Source of the DNA: Clostridiales bacterium | Lineage (GTDB): Bacteria > Bacillota > Clostridia > Saccharofermentanales > Saccharofermentanaceae | DNA: 64,000 nt | Reading direction: 5' to 3' | Assembly (NCBI GenBank): GCA_017617995.1 | Contig: JAFZVE010000070.1 | Location: 1 to 64,000 of the forward strand | In this document: positions 1 through 9,081 of the stretch, piece after piece | Layout: each line of letters begins with the position of its first letter | How positions within the stretch are numbered: position 1 is the first letter of the stretch | Translations under genes and position numbers: made by a program | Notes under the pieces: model-generated | Told to the model about the DNA's origin: nothing | Database searches by the model: none | What the model saw: the letters and a program-made list of their open reading frames with translations, nothing else

Positions 1-770
1 ACGTGAGAAGCGGAACGGCCCATTACCTTAATGAAGTGCCAGTACTTCTTCGCGGAGTTCGCATCACGCTCGATGTTACCGATGAGCTCAGAGTATGTCT
101 TTGTGGCTGTATCGAAACCGAAGGAAGCCTCGATATCTTCGTTTTTCAGGTCGCCGTCGATTGTCTTCGGGCAGCCGATGACCTGAATGCCTGTGTTCTT
201 CGCGGCCATGTACTCAGCCAGGGTAGCAGCATTGGTGTTCGAGTCGTCGCCACCGATGATTACGATCGCGGTAAGACCGTTCTTCTTCGCATTCTCAGCC
301 ACGATGTTGAACTGCTCTTCAGTCTCAAGCTTCGTTCTGCCGGAACCGATGATGTCGAAACCGCCTGTATTTCTATAAGAATCGATAAAAGCATCGTCAA
401 ATTCTACGTAGTCGTTCTTGAGAAGTCCGTCCGGACCGCCCTTGAAACCGAGAAGAACGTTCTCGCTATTGGTGGCCTTGAGCGCATCATAGAGACCCGA
501 GATAACGTTGTGTCCGCCCGGAGCCTGACCGCCGGAAAGAATAACGCCGACGACCTGCTTCTTCGCAGCAGAGGTGTTCTGCCCCTTCTCGAATGTGATC
601 TCCGGCTTACCGTATGTGTTCGGGAAGAGCGCCTGGATCTTGTCCTGGTCAGCTACACTGGCTGTTGCCGCGCCTTCCTTAACACAGATCTCAGAGATAC
701 CGTTTCTGAGCATGCCCGGAAGCTTAGGCTGATACTCATATCTTGCCTTCTGAAGTGGTGAAAGATTCAT
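1..770 (-). CDS. pfp: Pyrophosphate-dependent 6-phosphofructokinase, N-terminal part (cut by window edge)
   Basis: Read on the minus strand from an ATG at 770 preceded by AAAGGAG. About 256 N-terminal residues are visible and the rest lies off the left edge. GGQAPGGHN (residues 80-88), GGDDSN (173-178) and PKTIDGD (201-207) are PfkA-superfamily signatures. The second Asp in GGDD, in place of the Gly of ATP enzymes, marks the pyrophosphate-using type. The roughly 75 residues before the first glycine-rich motif fit the long (~550 residue) clade. It would interconvert fructose-6-phosphate and fructose-1,6-bisphosphate in the cytosol with PPi, typical of anaerobic Clostridia. No neighbour shares its strand, so operon context cannot be judged. 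Confidence 0.93.
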   Translation of the reverse strand, partial: MNLSPLQKARYEYQPKLPGMLRNGISEICVKEGAATASVADQDKIQALFPNTYGKPEITFEKGQNTSAAKKQVVGVILSGGQAPGGHNVISGLYDALKATNSENVLLGFKGGPDGLLKNDYVEFDDAFIDSYRNTGGFDIIGSGRTKLETEEQFNIVAENAKKNGLTAIVIIGGDDSNTNAATLAEYMAAKNTGIQVIGCPKTIDGDLKNEDIEASFGFDTATKTYSELIGNIERDANSAKKYWHFIKVMGRSASH

Positions 771-1003
771 AAGTAAACACTCCTTTATATAAAGAATACT
801 GGTTATAAATTCCTCATAAATGCTAAATCATAATCCCGATAAAGTAAAGAGTGAAATCCATCAATTTTCCTTTAGTCCGTGTAATGTGAAGATGAATAAC
901 ACATTTCGGCCTGTTCGGGCTTCATTGTTTACAGATAATTCTCATTTTCGAAAAGACATGAATGATATAATCGTAAATGTGAGGATAAGATAGGGGAGTT
1001 CTG

Positions 1004-2128
1004 ATGACTTTTTTCTATAAAGTTCGAAAACTGAAGAAGTTCCTGCAAGGCGTATTTGCAATCGGTCAGTGGAAATCCTTAAAGGAAGCTGCTGCTTTTA
1101 TCTACATCTGCTCCACGGTATTTCTCTTCGTCGTAGGACTGTTCCTCTTTTCTTTCTTAAGTTTCATCATGGGCTTTGAGACCTTCGTTCCGATCCACAA
1201 GATGCCGAAGACACAGGGCCTGACACTTCTTACGATCTTTCTCGGCATGCTTCTCATCGATTTTCTCATGGGTACATTTTTCGTCTGGCTCTACGACAAG
1301 CTCATCATGGCTCCGACCGAGAACATCATCAAGGAGATCGAGAAGAAGACAGAGGACGCGGCCGCTGCGTTCCCGGTAGAGATGCGTCAGCTCGTCGAGG
1401 ATAACCCCTTCATCAAGAAGTCCACGACCGGTACCTGGGTCGACTCGATCGACCGGTACATCAATCTTGCCGGAAATGAGAAGTACTATGACGAGACGAC
1501 CGGATGCTTTAACAGGAAGTATTTCCAGCAGGTTATGTCGAAGATGCTGAAAAATGAGATGATGATCGATATCCGTTCCTCCGGTTCTGTGCAGACGTAC
1601 GGAAGCCGTACATATGCGATCTTCATGATCGACATCGACCACTTCAAGCGTATTAACGACGATTTCGGTCATCAGTACGGTGACGTGATTCTGGCTCTCG
1701 TGGGAAAAACACTTCGCAAGATCGTGGCGAATAAGGGTGTCGTGGTCAGAAACGGCGGTGAGGAGTTCCTCCTGATCGTATGCCTGAACTATCCTGAGAG
1801 TATGGAGTCCTATGCGGAGAATGTCCGAGCGATCTTTGAAAAACAGGTGAGGATCACCGGCCAGGGAGAAGGGAAGAACCGTCCCGTTACCTGCAGTATC
1901 GGCTATACACCATGCCCGCTGATCCATGAGAAGCCGACGGGTATCACGGTTCAGGAACACGTACAGATTGCCGATCAGGCCATGTATATGTCGAAGATGT
2001 CGGGGAGAAACACCTGGCATGGCGTAGAATCTTATCGCCCGCCGATGTCCGAATCGGAGATCAAGAAGATCGTCGAGTCAATCGAATATGGTGAGAAGGC
2101 AAGATATATTAGGATTTTGCATCCTTAA
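1004..2128 (+). CDS. Membrane-anchored GGDEF diguanylate cyclase
   Basis: 374 residues. Two transmembrane segments (about 31-54 and 73-97) are followed by a helical linker and a GGDEF domain from about residue 163, with DxxTGxxNR, IDIDHFKxINDxxGHxxGD and RNGGEEF (GGEEF at 251-255). The family makes cyclic di-GMP from two GTP. The A-site motif is intact, so activity is expected. The inhibitory I-site is absent: the RxxD Arg and Asp positions are Ala242 and Gly245, so product inhibition by the usual route is unlikely. The ATG follows AGGGGAG. A TGA-TATAAT extended -10 lies at 963-971. It is monocistronic, ahead of the separately promoted rpsO. The sensory input is not recognisable. Confidence 0.9.
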   Translation: MTFFYKVRKLKKFLQGVFAIGQWKSLKEAAAFIYICSTVFLFVVGLFLFSFLSFIMGFETFVPIHKMPKTQGLTLLTIFLGMLLIDFLMGTFFVWLYDKLIMAPTENIIKEIEKKTEDAAAAFPVEMRQLVEDNPFIKKSTTGTWVDSIDRYINLAGNEKYYDETTGCFNRKYFQQVMSKMLKNEMMIDIRSSGSVQTYGSRTYAIFMIDIDHFKRINDDFGHQYGDVILALVGKTLRKIVANKGVVVRNGGEEFLLIVCLNYPESMESYAENVRAIFEKQVRITGQGEGKNRPVTCSIGYTPCPLIHEKPTGITVQEHVQIADQAMYMSKMSGRNTWHGVESYRPPMSESEIKKIVESIEYGEKARYIRILHP

Positions 2129-2131
2129 GTA

Positions 2132-2195
2132 TTTACAAGTCATTTCCGATGTGCTATCATACGCAAGTATTTTTCCGTGGACACAGTTTATGGAA
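2132..2195 (+). promoter_or_regulatory. rpsO promoter and short structured leader
   Basis: TTTACA (2132-2137), a 17-nt spacer and TATCAT (2155-2160) form a sigma-A-type promoter. The transcript would begin near 2167. A 6-bp hairpin (2173-2178 with 2190-2195) lies in the leader. S15 commonly represses its own mRNA through leader structure, so this is a candidate autoregulatory site; that role is inferred. Confidence 0.6.
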
Positions 2196-2241
2196 GGTTC
2201 CGACCATTTACTTTGACACAGGACTATGGAGGTAAAGAACA

Positions 2242-2505
2242 ATGGGACAGATTAACAAAGCTGAAATCATCAAAGAGTACGCGCTCAAAGAGGGCGACAC
2301 AGGTTCTCCTGAGGTTCAGATCGCGATTCTTTCTGCAAGAATCAATCACCTGACTGAGCACCTGAAGGTTCACCCGAACGATCACCACTCCCGTCGTGGT
2401 CTGCTGATGCTCGTTGGTCAGAGAAGAGGTCTTCTTGACTATCTCGCCAGAATCGACATCGAGCGCTACCGTTCCATCATTGCTCGTCTGGGTATCAGAA
2501 AGTAA
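2242..2505 (+). CDS. rpsO: Ribosomal protein S15
   Basis: 87 residues, the normal length for bacterial S15, with the typical [11 protein letters not shown], [11 protein letters not shown] and VGQRRxLLDYL segments. S15 binds the central domain of 16S rRNA early in 30S assembly. The start is the ATG after ATGGAGGTAAAG. It has its own promoter (2132-2160) and strong terminator (2530-2562), so it is monocistronic. In many Firmicutes rpsO lies directly before pnp; here the two are separated by a large surface-protein gene. Confidence 0.98.
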   Translation: MGQINKAEIIKEYALKEGDTGSPEVQIAILSARINHLTEHLKVHPNDHHSRRGLLMLVGQRRGLLDYLARIDIERYRSIIARLGIRK

Positions 2506-2529
2506 TGATAATCTTCAATCTGAAGAGTT

Positions 2530-2562
2530 TTGCCCAAGGCATCATGCCTTGGGCAATTTTTT
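2530..2562 (+). terminator. rpsO intrinsic terminator
   Basis: A 12-bp perfect stem (2530-2541 with 2545-2556), a 3-nt loop and a run of six T. Confidence 0.93.
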
Positions 2563-2652
2563 ATGCCTATTTATCAAAAATCCTTGCTAACGAAACCGCT
2601 TTAGTGTTTAATAACATTAGGGAAATAATTGGAAACAATGGAGGTGAATTTC

Positions 2653-5355
2653 ATGAAAAGAAATAGAGTATTGCAAATTTTTGCAATTCTGACAGTTCTT
2701 CTCGCCCTAGTCGTCTGCGTAGCGGCCTTGCCTCGTAAGACCCTGCTTGCTTCAGATGACGACGCTCCGGCAGAAGACAGCGGTGAAGAGTTTGAGGTTT
2801 ATCCGCTTGCAATTGGCGGAGAACCGGTTACTTCAGCTAATGCTGGCGATCTCACGCAGCTTGAATGTGTTAGCGGAGATGAGGCAACCTATGATGCGAA
2901 AGACAATACGCTCACACTCAAGAACGTAACAATTGAAGCTGCGTGTGATGAACCTACCTTGAGGTGTGCAATTGTATATGATGGGGAGAGTCCTCTTACG
3001 ATTAAAATCTCTGGAACAACCGAATTGACGGCTTATCAGAAGGGGATCTCAGTTGGTATGGGAGATTTTTATAAAATTGAGCCTCCTTTGGTACATGAGA
3101 ATGAAGTGCAAGGGTTTGCTGATGTTGATTCGGATACCGCCGGTTTGATCATCGATATTGATGATGGTTCATTGTTGAAAATTGCCGTCAGCACTAAACT
3201 GGAGGATTTGAGTTGCCATGGTATTTGTTCGTCAGAAGATGTGATCATTTGCGGTGAAGGCAATTTTGATATTTTTCTTGGCTGTGATAATAGCTATGCA
3301 TGTGCGATTGGAGATGATAATAAAGGCAAAATAGATGTTACTATCGAGAACACCTCTTCAGCAGATGATCGCTCAATGATATCCGTTACGGGCAAAACGG
3401 AAGATGGAATCTGGGGCAAGAATGTTGTTATAGATGGTGCGAAAATAAATTTGATTGTAGCATCATATGGAACCTTATATGCACTCTATTCTGATACATT
3501 CACAATTAACAATGGTATCTTAGACGTGTCGGCAATGTGGATTGCGGATTCAGAAGCGAAATCAGATGATATAGATTCTTATGTAGTTTATGGATCCTCT
3601 GGTGTAGATATTGTGAATAGTAAGGTTAGTATTAGTTCTGCGGTCTCTGTTTATGATAAGGCACTATCATCGAATAATTATATATCGATTACGGATAAGA
3701 GTGTTGTTGAGGTAGAGTCTGTTGCCCATAAGGATTCATTTGCGATTCTAGTGGGAACTCCCTCTGGCGGTGTAAGTGGATTCGAGAATTATGACGGAAA
3801 ATATATCGAGATTGTCGATAGCACAGTTAAGGCGACTTCAGCGTCGTATATTGGAACGGCAACTGCTATTGAATCTAATGGAATTATTAGTGTTTCAAAC
3901 AGTATGCTGACTGTGAAGGCAGAATTGTTTTTAACTGAATCGAGTGATGACGAGAGCGGAGATGAGCGTAAAGCGTATGGACTTTGGGCAATGGATTATC
4001 TCGAAATCACAGACGGAAGTGTAGTCAAGGCAACGAGTGAAACTAAAGAGGATGACTTCTCGTTTGCAATTTCTCTTGGATTTTTTCAGTCTGAGCAGGT
4101 AGTGCGAGAGCCTGAGGTGAAAGGATTTGGTGACGTTGAAGAGCTTGGTGCGATTGTTATTTCCGATAGTAAAGTAACAGCAAATGCAACGAGCGGTGTG
4201 GATGGTTCTGCTTTTGCTATTTTCTCTAAAGGCGACCTTAGTATTTCTTTAAGTCAAGTAGAAGCAAAGGCGAATGTAGAACTGGATGGCCAGGCAAGTC
4301 AAAGTGGCGCCATCGTCGCATCTGGTTCGGTGTCCATCGATGGAAAGACAACTGTGGTCGATGCACAGGCAAAAAGTGCGATGATGTCTGTGGGACTTAC
4401 TGCTGAGAAAATCACGATCGGTAAGGTCCTTGGCATAGAAAAACCGGAAGATGGCGAGGTTATTTCAACCGAGAATTACGTTTATGTTGGAGTTTCTTCT
4501 GAAGAAGATCCTGCCGATGAAGTTCTGATCAAAGCTCCAACAGTTAAGGTAACCATTGATCCGAATAATGGAGATGATCCGTATGAGGAAGAAGTGATCG
4601 TGGGCGATCCGATCGATAAGCCCCAAGATCCGACAAAGGAAGATCATGAGTTTGACGGCTGGTACGATGATCCGGATCTGACTATTCCACACGATTTTGA
4701 TGAGCCTGTAGAAGAAGGCAAGTCTTATACACTCTATGCGAAGTGGAAGAAGGTAGAAAAGGAGACAGAGGTAACTACTGAGCCAACAGAAACAACCGCT
4801 GCACCGGACGAGACAACGGTTGCACCTGACGAGACAACGGCTGCACCGGACGAGACAACGGCTGCTCCGACAGAGACAACAGCTGCACCGACTGAACCGG
4901 AAATCACGGAACCTACAGAGGCGAAGCCGACCGTCGAGATCAAGTACATCATCGTGGAAGGTGCAGACAGTAAGTATACGAAGAAGAGTGGTAAAACCAT
5001 CAAGATCGTTGTCAAGAGAAGCGATTTTGACGAGGAATGCTTCCAGCACTTCAAGACACTCAAGATCGGAGACAAGGAATTCGTGATCGAAAAGCAGTAC
5101 ACTGCTAAATCCGGAAGCACGATCCTCGAGATCAAGCCGGAAGCACTGGATGAACTCGAGACAGGAAAGTTGAACGTGACGATTATCTTCGACGATGGTC
5201 AGTGTGAGACGACACTTACGATCGAACCGGCATCTCTGATCCCGAAGACCGGTGAAGTTAGTCGCTCCGGCATCTGGATGTTACTGGTCACGATCTCAGC
5301 CGCAGCAGTAGTCGCGATCCCGGTATTCAACAAGAAACGCCAGGCGCAGAAGTAA
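2653..5355 (+). CDS. Large cell-wall-anchored surface protein (sortase substrate)
   Basis: 900 residues from the ATG at 2653, which follows GGAGGTG; an in-frame ATG at 2629 lacks a ribosome-binding site. There is a signal peptide at residues 1-35. The long body repeatedly has short strand-rich units (IxISDSxVTxxAT-like), resembling right-handed beta-helix or carbohydrate-binding repeats. An InlB B-repeat-like unit (VTIDPNNG to LYAKW) follows at about 630-690, then a Thr/Glu/Pro-rich TETTAAPDETT stalk. The C-terminus is a sorting signal: IPKTG (863-867), a hydrophobic segment and a basic KKRQAQK tail. The motif departs from LPXTG only at its first residue. The coding region is visibly more AT-rich than its neighbours between about 2.9 and 4.4 kb. 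An adhesin-like role is inferred. Confidence 0.85.
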   Translation: MKRNRVLQIFAILTVLLALVVCVAALPRKTLLASDDDAPAEDSGEEFEVYPLAIGGEPVTSANAGDLTQLECVSGDEATYDAKDNTLTLKNVTIEAACDEPTLRCAIVYDGESPLTIKISGTTELTAYQKGISVGMGDFYKIEPPLVHENEVQGFADVDSDTAGLIIDIDDGSLLKIAVSTKLEDLSCHGICSSEDVIICGEGNFDIFLGCDNSYACAIGDDNKGKIDVTIENTSSADDRSMISVTGKTEDGIWGKNVVIDGAKINLIVASYGTLYALYSDTFTINNGILDVSAMWIADSEAKSDDIDSYVVYGSSGVDIVNSKVSISSAVSVYDKALSSNNYISITDKSVVEVESVAHKDSFAILVGTPSGGVSGFENYDGKYIEIVDSTVKATSASYIGTATAIESNGIISVSNSMLTVKAELFLTESSDDESGDERKAYGLWAMDYLEITDGSVVKATSETKEDDFSFAISLGFFQSEQVVREPEVKGFGDVEELGAIVISDSKVTANATSGVDGSAFAIFSKGDLSISLSQVEAKANVELDGQASQSGAIVASGSVSIDGKTTVVDAQAKSAMMSVGLTAEKITIGKVLGIEKPEDGEVISTENYVYVGVSSEEDPADEVLIKAPTVKVTIDPNNGDDPYEEEVIVGDPIDKPQDPTKEDHEFDGWYDDPDLTIPHDFDEPVEEGKSYTLYAKWKKVEKETEVTTEPTETTAAPDETTVAPDETTAAPDETTAAPTETTAAPTEPEITEPTEAKPTVEIKYIIVEGADSKYTKKSGKTIKIVVKRSDFDEECFQHFKTLKIGDKEFVIEKQYTAKSGSTILEIKPEALDELETGKLNVTIIFDDGQCETTLTIEPASLIPKTGEVSRSGIWMLLVTISAAAVVAIPVFNKKRQAQK
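4780..4900 (+). repeat. Thr-rich stalk repeats inside the surface protein
   Basis: About five imperfect tandem copies of a 21-24-bp unit encode ETTAAPDETT or ETTVAPDETT. This is a low-complexity, probably glycosylatable wall-spanning spacer. Slippage here could change stalk length. Confidence 0.8.
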
Positions 5356-5403
5356 TCATCTTGCTCACCTGAACATGGTGAGCAAAGGTAAGTATAAACA
5401 ACA

Positions 5404-5495
5404 AGATCCCGGAATTCGTTCCGCGACGCGAGTTTTTTTGACAGAGTCAGAAAACTGTTTGAGCGGTTAGGAACGGAAATCCGGGATCTCTTTTT
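5404..5495 (+). terminator. Probable terminator of the surface-protein gene
   Basis: Long arms pair (about 5404-5422 with 5470-5489, one mismatched patch) around a 47-nt loop and are followed by a T-rich tract. A second, perfect 9-bp hairpin at 5361-5385 lacks a T-run. Together they account for most of the gap after the surface-protein gene. Confidence 0.6.
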
Positions 5496-5527
5496 CACTC
5501 TTTTTCTCCCAGATGCTTGATTTTTCC

Positions 5528-5676
5528 TTGACTTATCTCTAATATATTTATGTTGCGTAACTATGCGCACGTATAACCAATTAAGGGGTGTAGTGGGTAG
5601 ATTGATATCCCGTCTCGTACGGAGTGTGAATCTACAAGCTACCTCCTTATGAACAATTTATTATGGAGGTTTCTGT
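5528..5676 (+). promoter_or_regulatory. pnp promoter region and structured 5' leader
   Basis: A TTGACT (5528) with a weak TATGTT 15 nt downstream may be the promoter. The leader folds into a nested hairpin. The outer arm 5582-5593 pairs with 5639-5649 (one bulge, one G-U), a 7-bp inner stem pairs 5597-5603 with 5629-5635, and an apical CCGT/ACGG stem pairs 5610-5613 with 5619-5622. The 3' outer arm contains ACCTCC (5641-5646). This is also exactly complementary to the pnp Shine-Dalgarno GGAGGT (5665-5670), so two mutually exclusive folds are possible. Confidence 0.6.
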
Positions 5677-7947
5677 ATGGAAAAGATTTTCAAGACAGAA
5701 CTGGCCGGCCGTCCGCTCGTCGTTGAGACAGGTAAGCTGGCTCAGTTTACGAATGGTTCATGTTTGATCCGCTATGGTGAGACCGCGATCATCTCTACTG
5801 TTACCGCTTCGAAGACACCACGTGAGGGTGTGGATTTCTTCCCGCTGTCTGTCGATTACGAAGAGAAGATGTATGCTGTCGGTAAGATTCCCGGTGGTTA
5901 CATCAAGAGAGAAGGACGTCCTTCTGAGAAGGCGATCCTCACATCCCGTGTGATCGACCGTCCGATCCGTCCGCTGTTCCCTAAGGATCTGAGAAACGAT
6001 GTCGTGGTTTCCAACCTCGTTTGTTCTGTAGATCAGGATTGCTCTCCGGAGATCGCTGCCATGATCGGTACTTCTATCGCTATCGCGATCTCGGATATTC
6101 CGTGGAATGGCCCGATCGGTGGTGTCGTTCTCGGCCTGATCGGTGACGATGTCATCATCAACCCGACAGAAGAGCAGAGAAAAGAGAGCCGCATGTATGT
6201 AACTCTGGCAGGTACTGCGAAGAAAATCTGCATGGTTGAGGCCGGTGCAAACGAAGTTCCGGATGAGACGATGCTCGAAGCGATCGCAATCGGTCATGAG
6301 ACAATCAAGGAAATCGTCACATTTATCAACAGCATCGTCGCTGAGATCGGTAAAGAGAAGTTTACCTATGAGTCTGCTGACGTTCCGGAAGAAGTCTTCA
6401 CACTGGTGAAGGATTTCGCATGGGACAAGATGCGTCAGGCTGTTCTTGCAGTTGACAAGTCTGTACGTGATGCAAACATCGATGCTCTGACTAAGGAGAT
6501 CGAGACTTACCTTACCGAGCAGAATGAGGAATACCTCCCGTATCTGGCGGATGCTGTTTATAAGCTTGAGAAGAAGGTCGTTCGTAACTATCTCTTTAAG
6601 GAGCATGTTCGTGTTGATGGCCGTGCACTCGATGAGATCCGTCCTCTGACCTGTGGTGTAGGACTTCTCCCGAGAGTTCATGGTTCGGGTCTTTTCCAGC
6701 GTGGTCAGACTCAGGTCATGACGACCTGTACACTTGCTCCTCTTTCGTATTCTCAGACGATCGATGGTCTGGATACCGAGGATTCCAAGCGCTACATGCA
6801 CTACTACAATATGCCGGGCTATTCCGTTGGTGAAGCGAAGGCTTCCCGTTCTCCGGGACGTCGTGAGATCGGCCACGGTGCTCTGGCAGAGAGATCTCTC
6901 GTACCGGTTCTGCCTTCGGAGGAAGAATTCCCGTATGCGATCCGTACCGTATCTGAGATCCTGATGTCGAACGGTTCTACATCTCAGGGTTCCGTCTGCG
7001 CCAGCACACTTGCTCTGATGGATGCCGGTGTTCCGATCAAGCGTCCGGTTGCCGGTATCTCCACAGGTCTTATCGTGAATGAAGAAGATGAGAACGACTT
7101 CCTCGTATTCATGGATATCCAGGGCATCGAGGACTTCTTCGGTGATATGGACTTCAAGGTTGCCGGTACCACAGAAGGTATCACATCGATTCAGGTAGAT
7201 ATCAAGGTCGACGGTCTGTCTCTTGACATCATCCGTAAGGCTTTCGAACTGACACATAAGGGCAGACTCCAGATCATCAACGACCTGCTGCTGCCGTGCA
7301 TCCCGGCTCCGCGTGCTGAGCTTTCCAAGTATGCTCCGAGAATCATCACGATGCAGATCCCGGTCGACAAGATCCGTGAGGTCATCGGTTCCGGCGGAAA
7401 GGTCATCAATAAGATTATCGCGGATACAGGTGCTCAGATTGACATCAACGATGATGGACGTCTGGATATTGCGACACCGGATGAAGAGGCAGCTGCCAAG
7501 GCTGTGGCGATCATCAAGGGTATCGTCGCTGATCCGGAAGTAGGTACCGAGTATGAGGGTGTAGTAACACGCCTGATGCAGTTCGGTGCATTTGTTGAGT
7601 TCCTGCCGGGTAAGGAAGGTCTCGTACACATCTCCAAGATGTCCTGGGGACGTGTAGATACTGTTGAAGATGCCGTTAAGGAAGGCGATGTCGTAAAGGT
7701 CAAGCTTCTCGAGGTCGACAGTCAGGGCAGATACAACCTCTCGATGCGCGACTGCATGGAGAAACCGGAAGGTTTCGTAGAGGAAGAGGCTGCACCGAGA
7801 AGAGGCGATCGTCCGAATCGTGAGCGTCGCGGCGGCCATGGTGGAGACCGTGGTGATCGGTTCGAGAGACGTCCGAGAAGAGATTCCGGTAAGAACGATG
7901 ATGAGGGCGGCACACCGCATCCGGGTTCCCGTTCCCGTGAGTTCTGA
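5677..7947 (+). CDS. pnp: Polyribonucleotide nucleotidyltransferase (PNPase)
   Basis: 756 residues. The order is RNase PH-like domain 1, an all-helical linker, RNase PH-like domain 2 with the YMHYYNMPGYSVGE and SPGRREIGHGAL segments, a KH domain (about 555-612), an S1 domain (about 622-692) and an extra charged tail. The trimeric enzyme degrades RNA 3' to 5' phosphorolytically. The tail (from about 700) is rich in Arg, Gly and Asp (RRGGHGGDRGDR-like), beyond the S1 end seen in E. coli, and probably contacts RNA or partner proteins. The start follows TATGGAGGT. It is monocistronic, with a complex leader suggestive of autoregulation. Confidence 0.98.
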   Translation: MEKIFKTELAGRPLVVETGKLAQFTNGSCLIRYGETAIISTVTASKTPREGVDFFPLSVDYEEKMYAVGKIPGGYIKREGRPSEKAILTSRVIDRPIRPLFPKDLRNDVVVSNLVCSVDQDCSPEIAAMIGTSIAIAISDIPWNGPIGGVVLGLIGDDVIINPTEEQRKESRMYVTLAGTAKKICMVEAGANEVPDETMLEAIAIGHETIKEIVTFINSIVAEIGKEKFTYESADVPEEVFTLVKDFAWDKMRQAVLAVDKSVRDANIDALTKEIETYLTEQNEEYLPYLADAVYKLEKKVVRNYLFKEHVRVDGRALDEIRPLTCGVGLLPRVHGSGLFQRGQTQVMTTCTLAPLSYSQTIDGLDTEDSKRYMHYYNMPGYSVGEAKASRSPGRREIGHGALAERSLVPVLPSEEEFPYAIRTVSEILMSNGSTSQGSVCASTLALMDAGVPIKRPVAGISTGLIVNEEDENDFLVFMDIQGIEDFFGDMDFKVAGTTEGITSIQVDIKVDGLSLDIIRKAFELTHKGRLQIINDLLLPCIPAPRAELSKYAPRIITMQIPVDKIREVIGSGGKVINKIIADTGAQIDINDDGRLDIATPDEEAAAKAVAIIKGIVADPEVGTEYEGVVTRLMQFGAFVEFLPGKEGLVHISKMSWGRVDTVEDAVKEGDVVKVKLLEVDSQGRYNLSMRDCMEKPEGFVEEEAAPRRGDRPNRERRGGHGGDRGDRFERRPRRDSGKNDDEGGTPHPGSRSREF

Positions 7948-7982
7948 TCGAGAGATCCCGAGAATTGAACGTGTAATTTGAG

Positions 7983-8024
7983 TCTGCCCTGAAGTGATGA
8001 GAACCGCTTCGGGGCAGATCTTCT
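7983..8024 (+). terminator. Probable pnp terminator
   Basis: A 12-bp stem with one G-U (7983-7994 with 8007-8018) precedes a weak pyrimidine tract (TCTTCTT). Confidence 0.55.
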
Positions 8025-8087
8025 TACGCCTTTATAGAACGGTGAAACAGAACAGGCTGTAAAAGCGTATCGTTTTGTTCAATTTTG

Positions 8088-8115
8088 TTGACACCTGACC
8101 TTGTTGTGTTAGAAT
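8088..8115 (+). promoter_or_regulatory. Promoter of tRNA-Pro
   Basis: TTGACA (8088-8093), a 16-nt spacer and TAGAAT (8110-8115) place the start only a few bases ahead of the tRNA. Confidence 0.75.
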
Positions 8116-8126
8116 TTATATAGCGT

Positions 8127-8203
8127 CGGGGTGTAGCTCAGTTGGCTAGAGTGCTTGCTTGGGGTGCAAGAGGTCGCCTGTTCAAGTCAGGTCACTCCGA
8201 CCA
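8127..8203 (+). tRNA. tRNA-Pro (anticodon GGG)
   Basis: A full cloverleaf can be drawn: the 7-bp acceptor CGGGGTG/CACTCCG, the D arm, the anticodon stem CTTGC/GCAAG with loop TTGGGGT (anticodon GGG), a TTCAAGT T-loop, A73 and an encoded CCA. No terminator lies between it and the next gene, so it may be co-transcribed with the zinc-ribbon membrane protein. Confidence 0.95.
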
Positions 8204-8236
8204 TTACTTTAAATCTTAGTTCAGGAGGAAAGTATT

Positions 8237-8947
8237 ATGTTCTGTATGAAGTGTGGAAATCAGATCCCTGACGGCAGCGTCACATGTCCGGTGTGTGGTG
8301 CTCCTGTCGAAAATGTCGCTCCGCAGGCTCCGGTTGCTCCGGCCGCTCCGTATGCTCCGGGTCAGGTCGTTCCGTCTACTACGACCTATGATATCGGAGG
8401 ATTCTTAAAGGATTTTGCAAAGACACCGATTGAAGCCTGTACGTCCAGAGATCAGTCGAAGCATTTCCTGCTTGGTCTTACTTTCCCCGCATTATATTGT
8501 GTTCTGAATTTTATCTTCGATCTTCTCGCTGACTATGTTACGACGAAGTCCGCACTCTTTAACTTCTTTGAAGAACTGGTCGGATTTGCCGCTTTCTTCG
8601 GTATTATCTTCCTGCTTTACAAGGTATTCGGTGTTAAGCAGGTCGATTTCCTGTCGACATGCTCTTGGGCCGGTCTTGCACTCGCACCATATTCCGTGAT
8701 GATCCTCTTTACCTGGATCAACAGTAAGATCGTTTCCGGTCTGGATTATAAGATCTTCTCGATCTCCTCTGTCCTGACTGCGGCGACTATGGTCTTCCTT
8801 TCTGTGGTATTGTATGATTATTTCTTCACGAACAAGACAGAGAAGGGCAGCAAGATGAAGGCTCTGTACTTCGCGGTTACATCCATCGCGGTATGGAAGT
8901 TCGTCGTTCTTCTCCTGTCCTGGATCGATAACAAGATCTTCTTCTAA
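8237..8947 (+). CDS. Zinc-ribbon multi-pass membrane protein of unknown function
   Basis: 236 residues. The N-terminus is a zinc ribbon (CxxC at 3-6 and 17-20), followed by a Pro/Ala-rich linker (about 28-45) and about five hydrophobic segments from residue 75 to the end, a layout seen in Yip1-like membrane proteins of Firmicutes. There is no catalytic motif. The ATG at 8237 follows AGGAGG. It begins 33 bases after tRNA-Pro without an intervening terminator. The function cannot be assigned from sequence; a membrane-stress or trafficking role would be speculation. Confidence 0.8.
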   Translation: MFCMKCGNQIPDGSVTCPVCGAPVENVAPQAPVAPAAPYAPGQVVPSTTTYDIGGFLKDFAKTPIEACTSRDQSKHFLLGLTFPALYCVLNFIFDLLADYVTTKSALFNFFEELVGFAAFFGIIFLLYKVFGVKQVDFLSTCSWAGLALAPYSVMILFTWINSKIVSGLDYKIFSISSVLTAATMVFLSVVLYDYFFTNKTEKGSKMKALYFAVTSIAVWKFVVLLLSWIDNKIFF

Positions 8948-8974
8948 TAGAGAATCGATTGAATATTAATTGTC

Positions 8975-9012
8975 GAAAGGCTGTTCGGGATTCCGGAACA
9001 GCCTTTCTGTTG
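8975..9012 (+). terminator. Probable terminator
   Basis: An 11-bp perfect stem (8976-8986 with 8996-9006) with a 9-nt loop is followed by a modest T-rich tract. It ends the zinc-ribbon gene. Confidence 0.6.
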
Positions 9013-9081
9013 TTGCGTAACTTTTTTTGCCGGAACGGTTGAATTCCGGTCCGATGAATGAGACTGAGTGAAAGTTAATAG

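Noticed and set aside
5561..5573. CTATGCGCACG shared by the pnp upstream region and the lipoprotein upstream region (38911-38924)
   Set aside because: An 11-base match between spacers is expected by chance in a window of this size, and no second feature links the sites.
5758..7920. 720-codon open frame antisense to pnp
   Set aside because: It lies exactly opposite a conserved gene, has no ribosome-binding site or recognisable domain, and long antisense frames are expected from the codon pattern of this genome. Similar antisense frames opposite ftsK (14694-15953), purB (42880-44370) and smc were rejected for the same reason.
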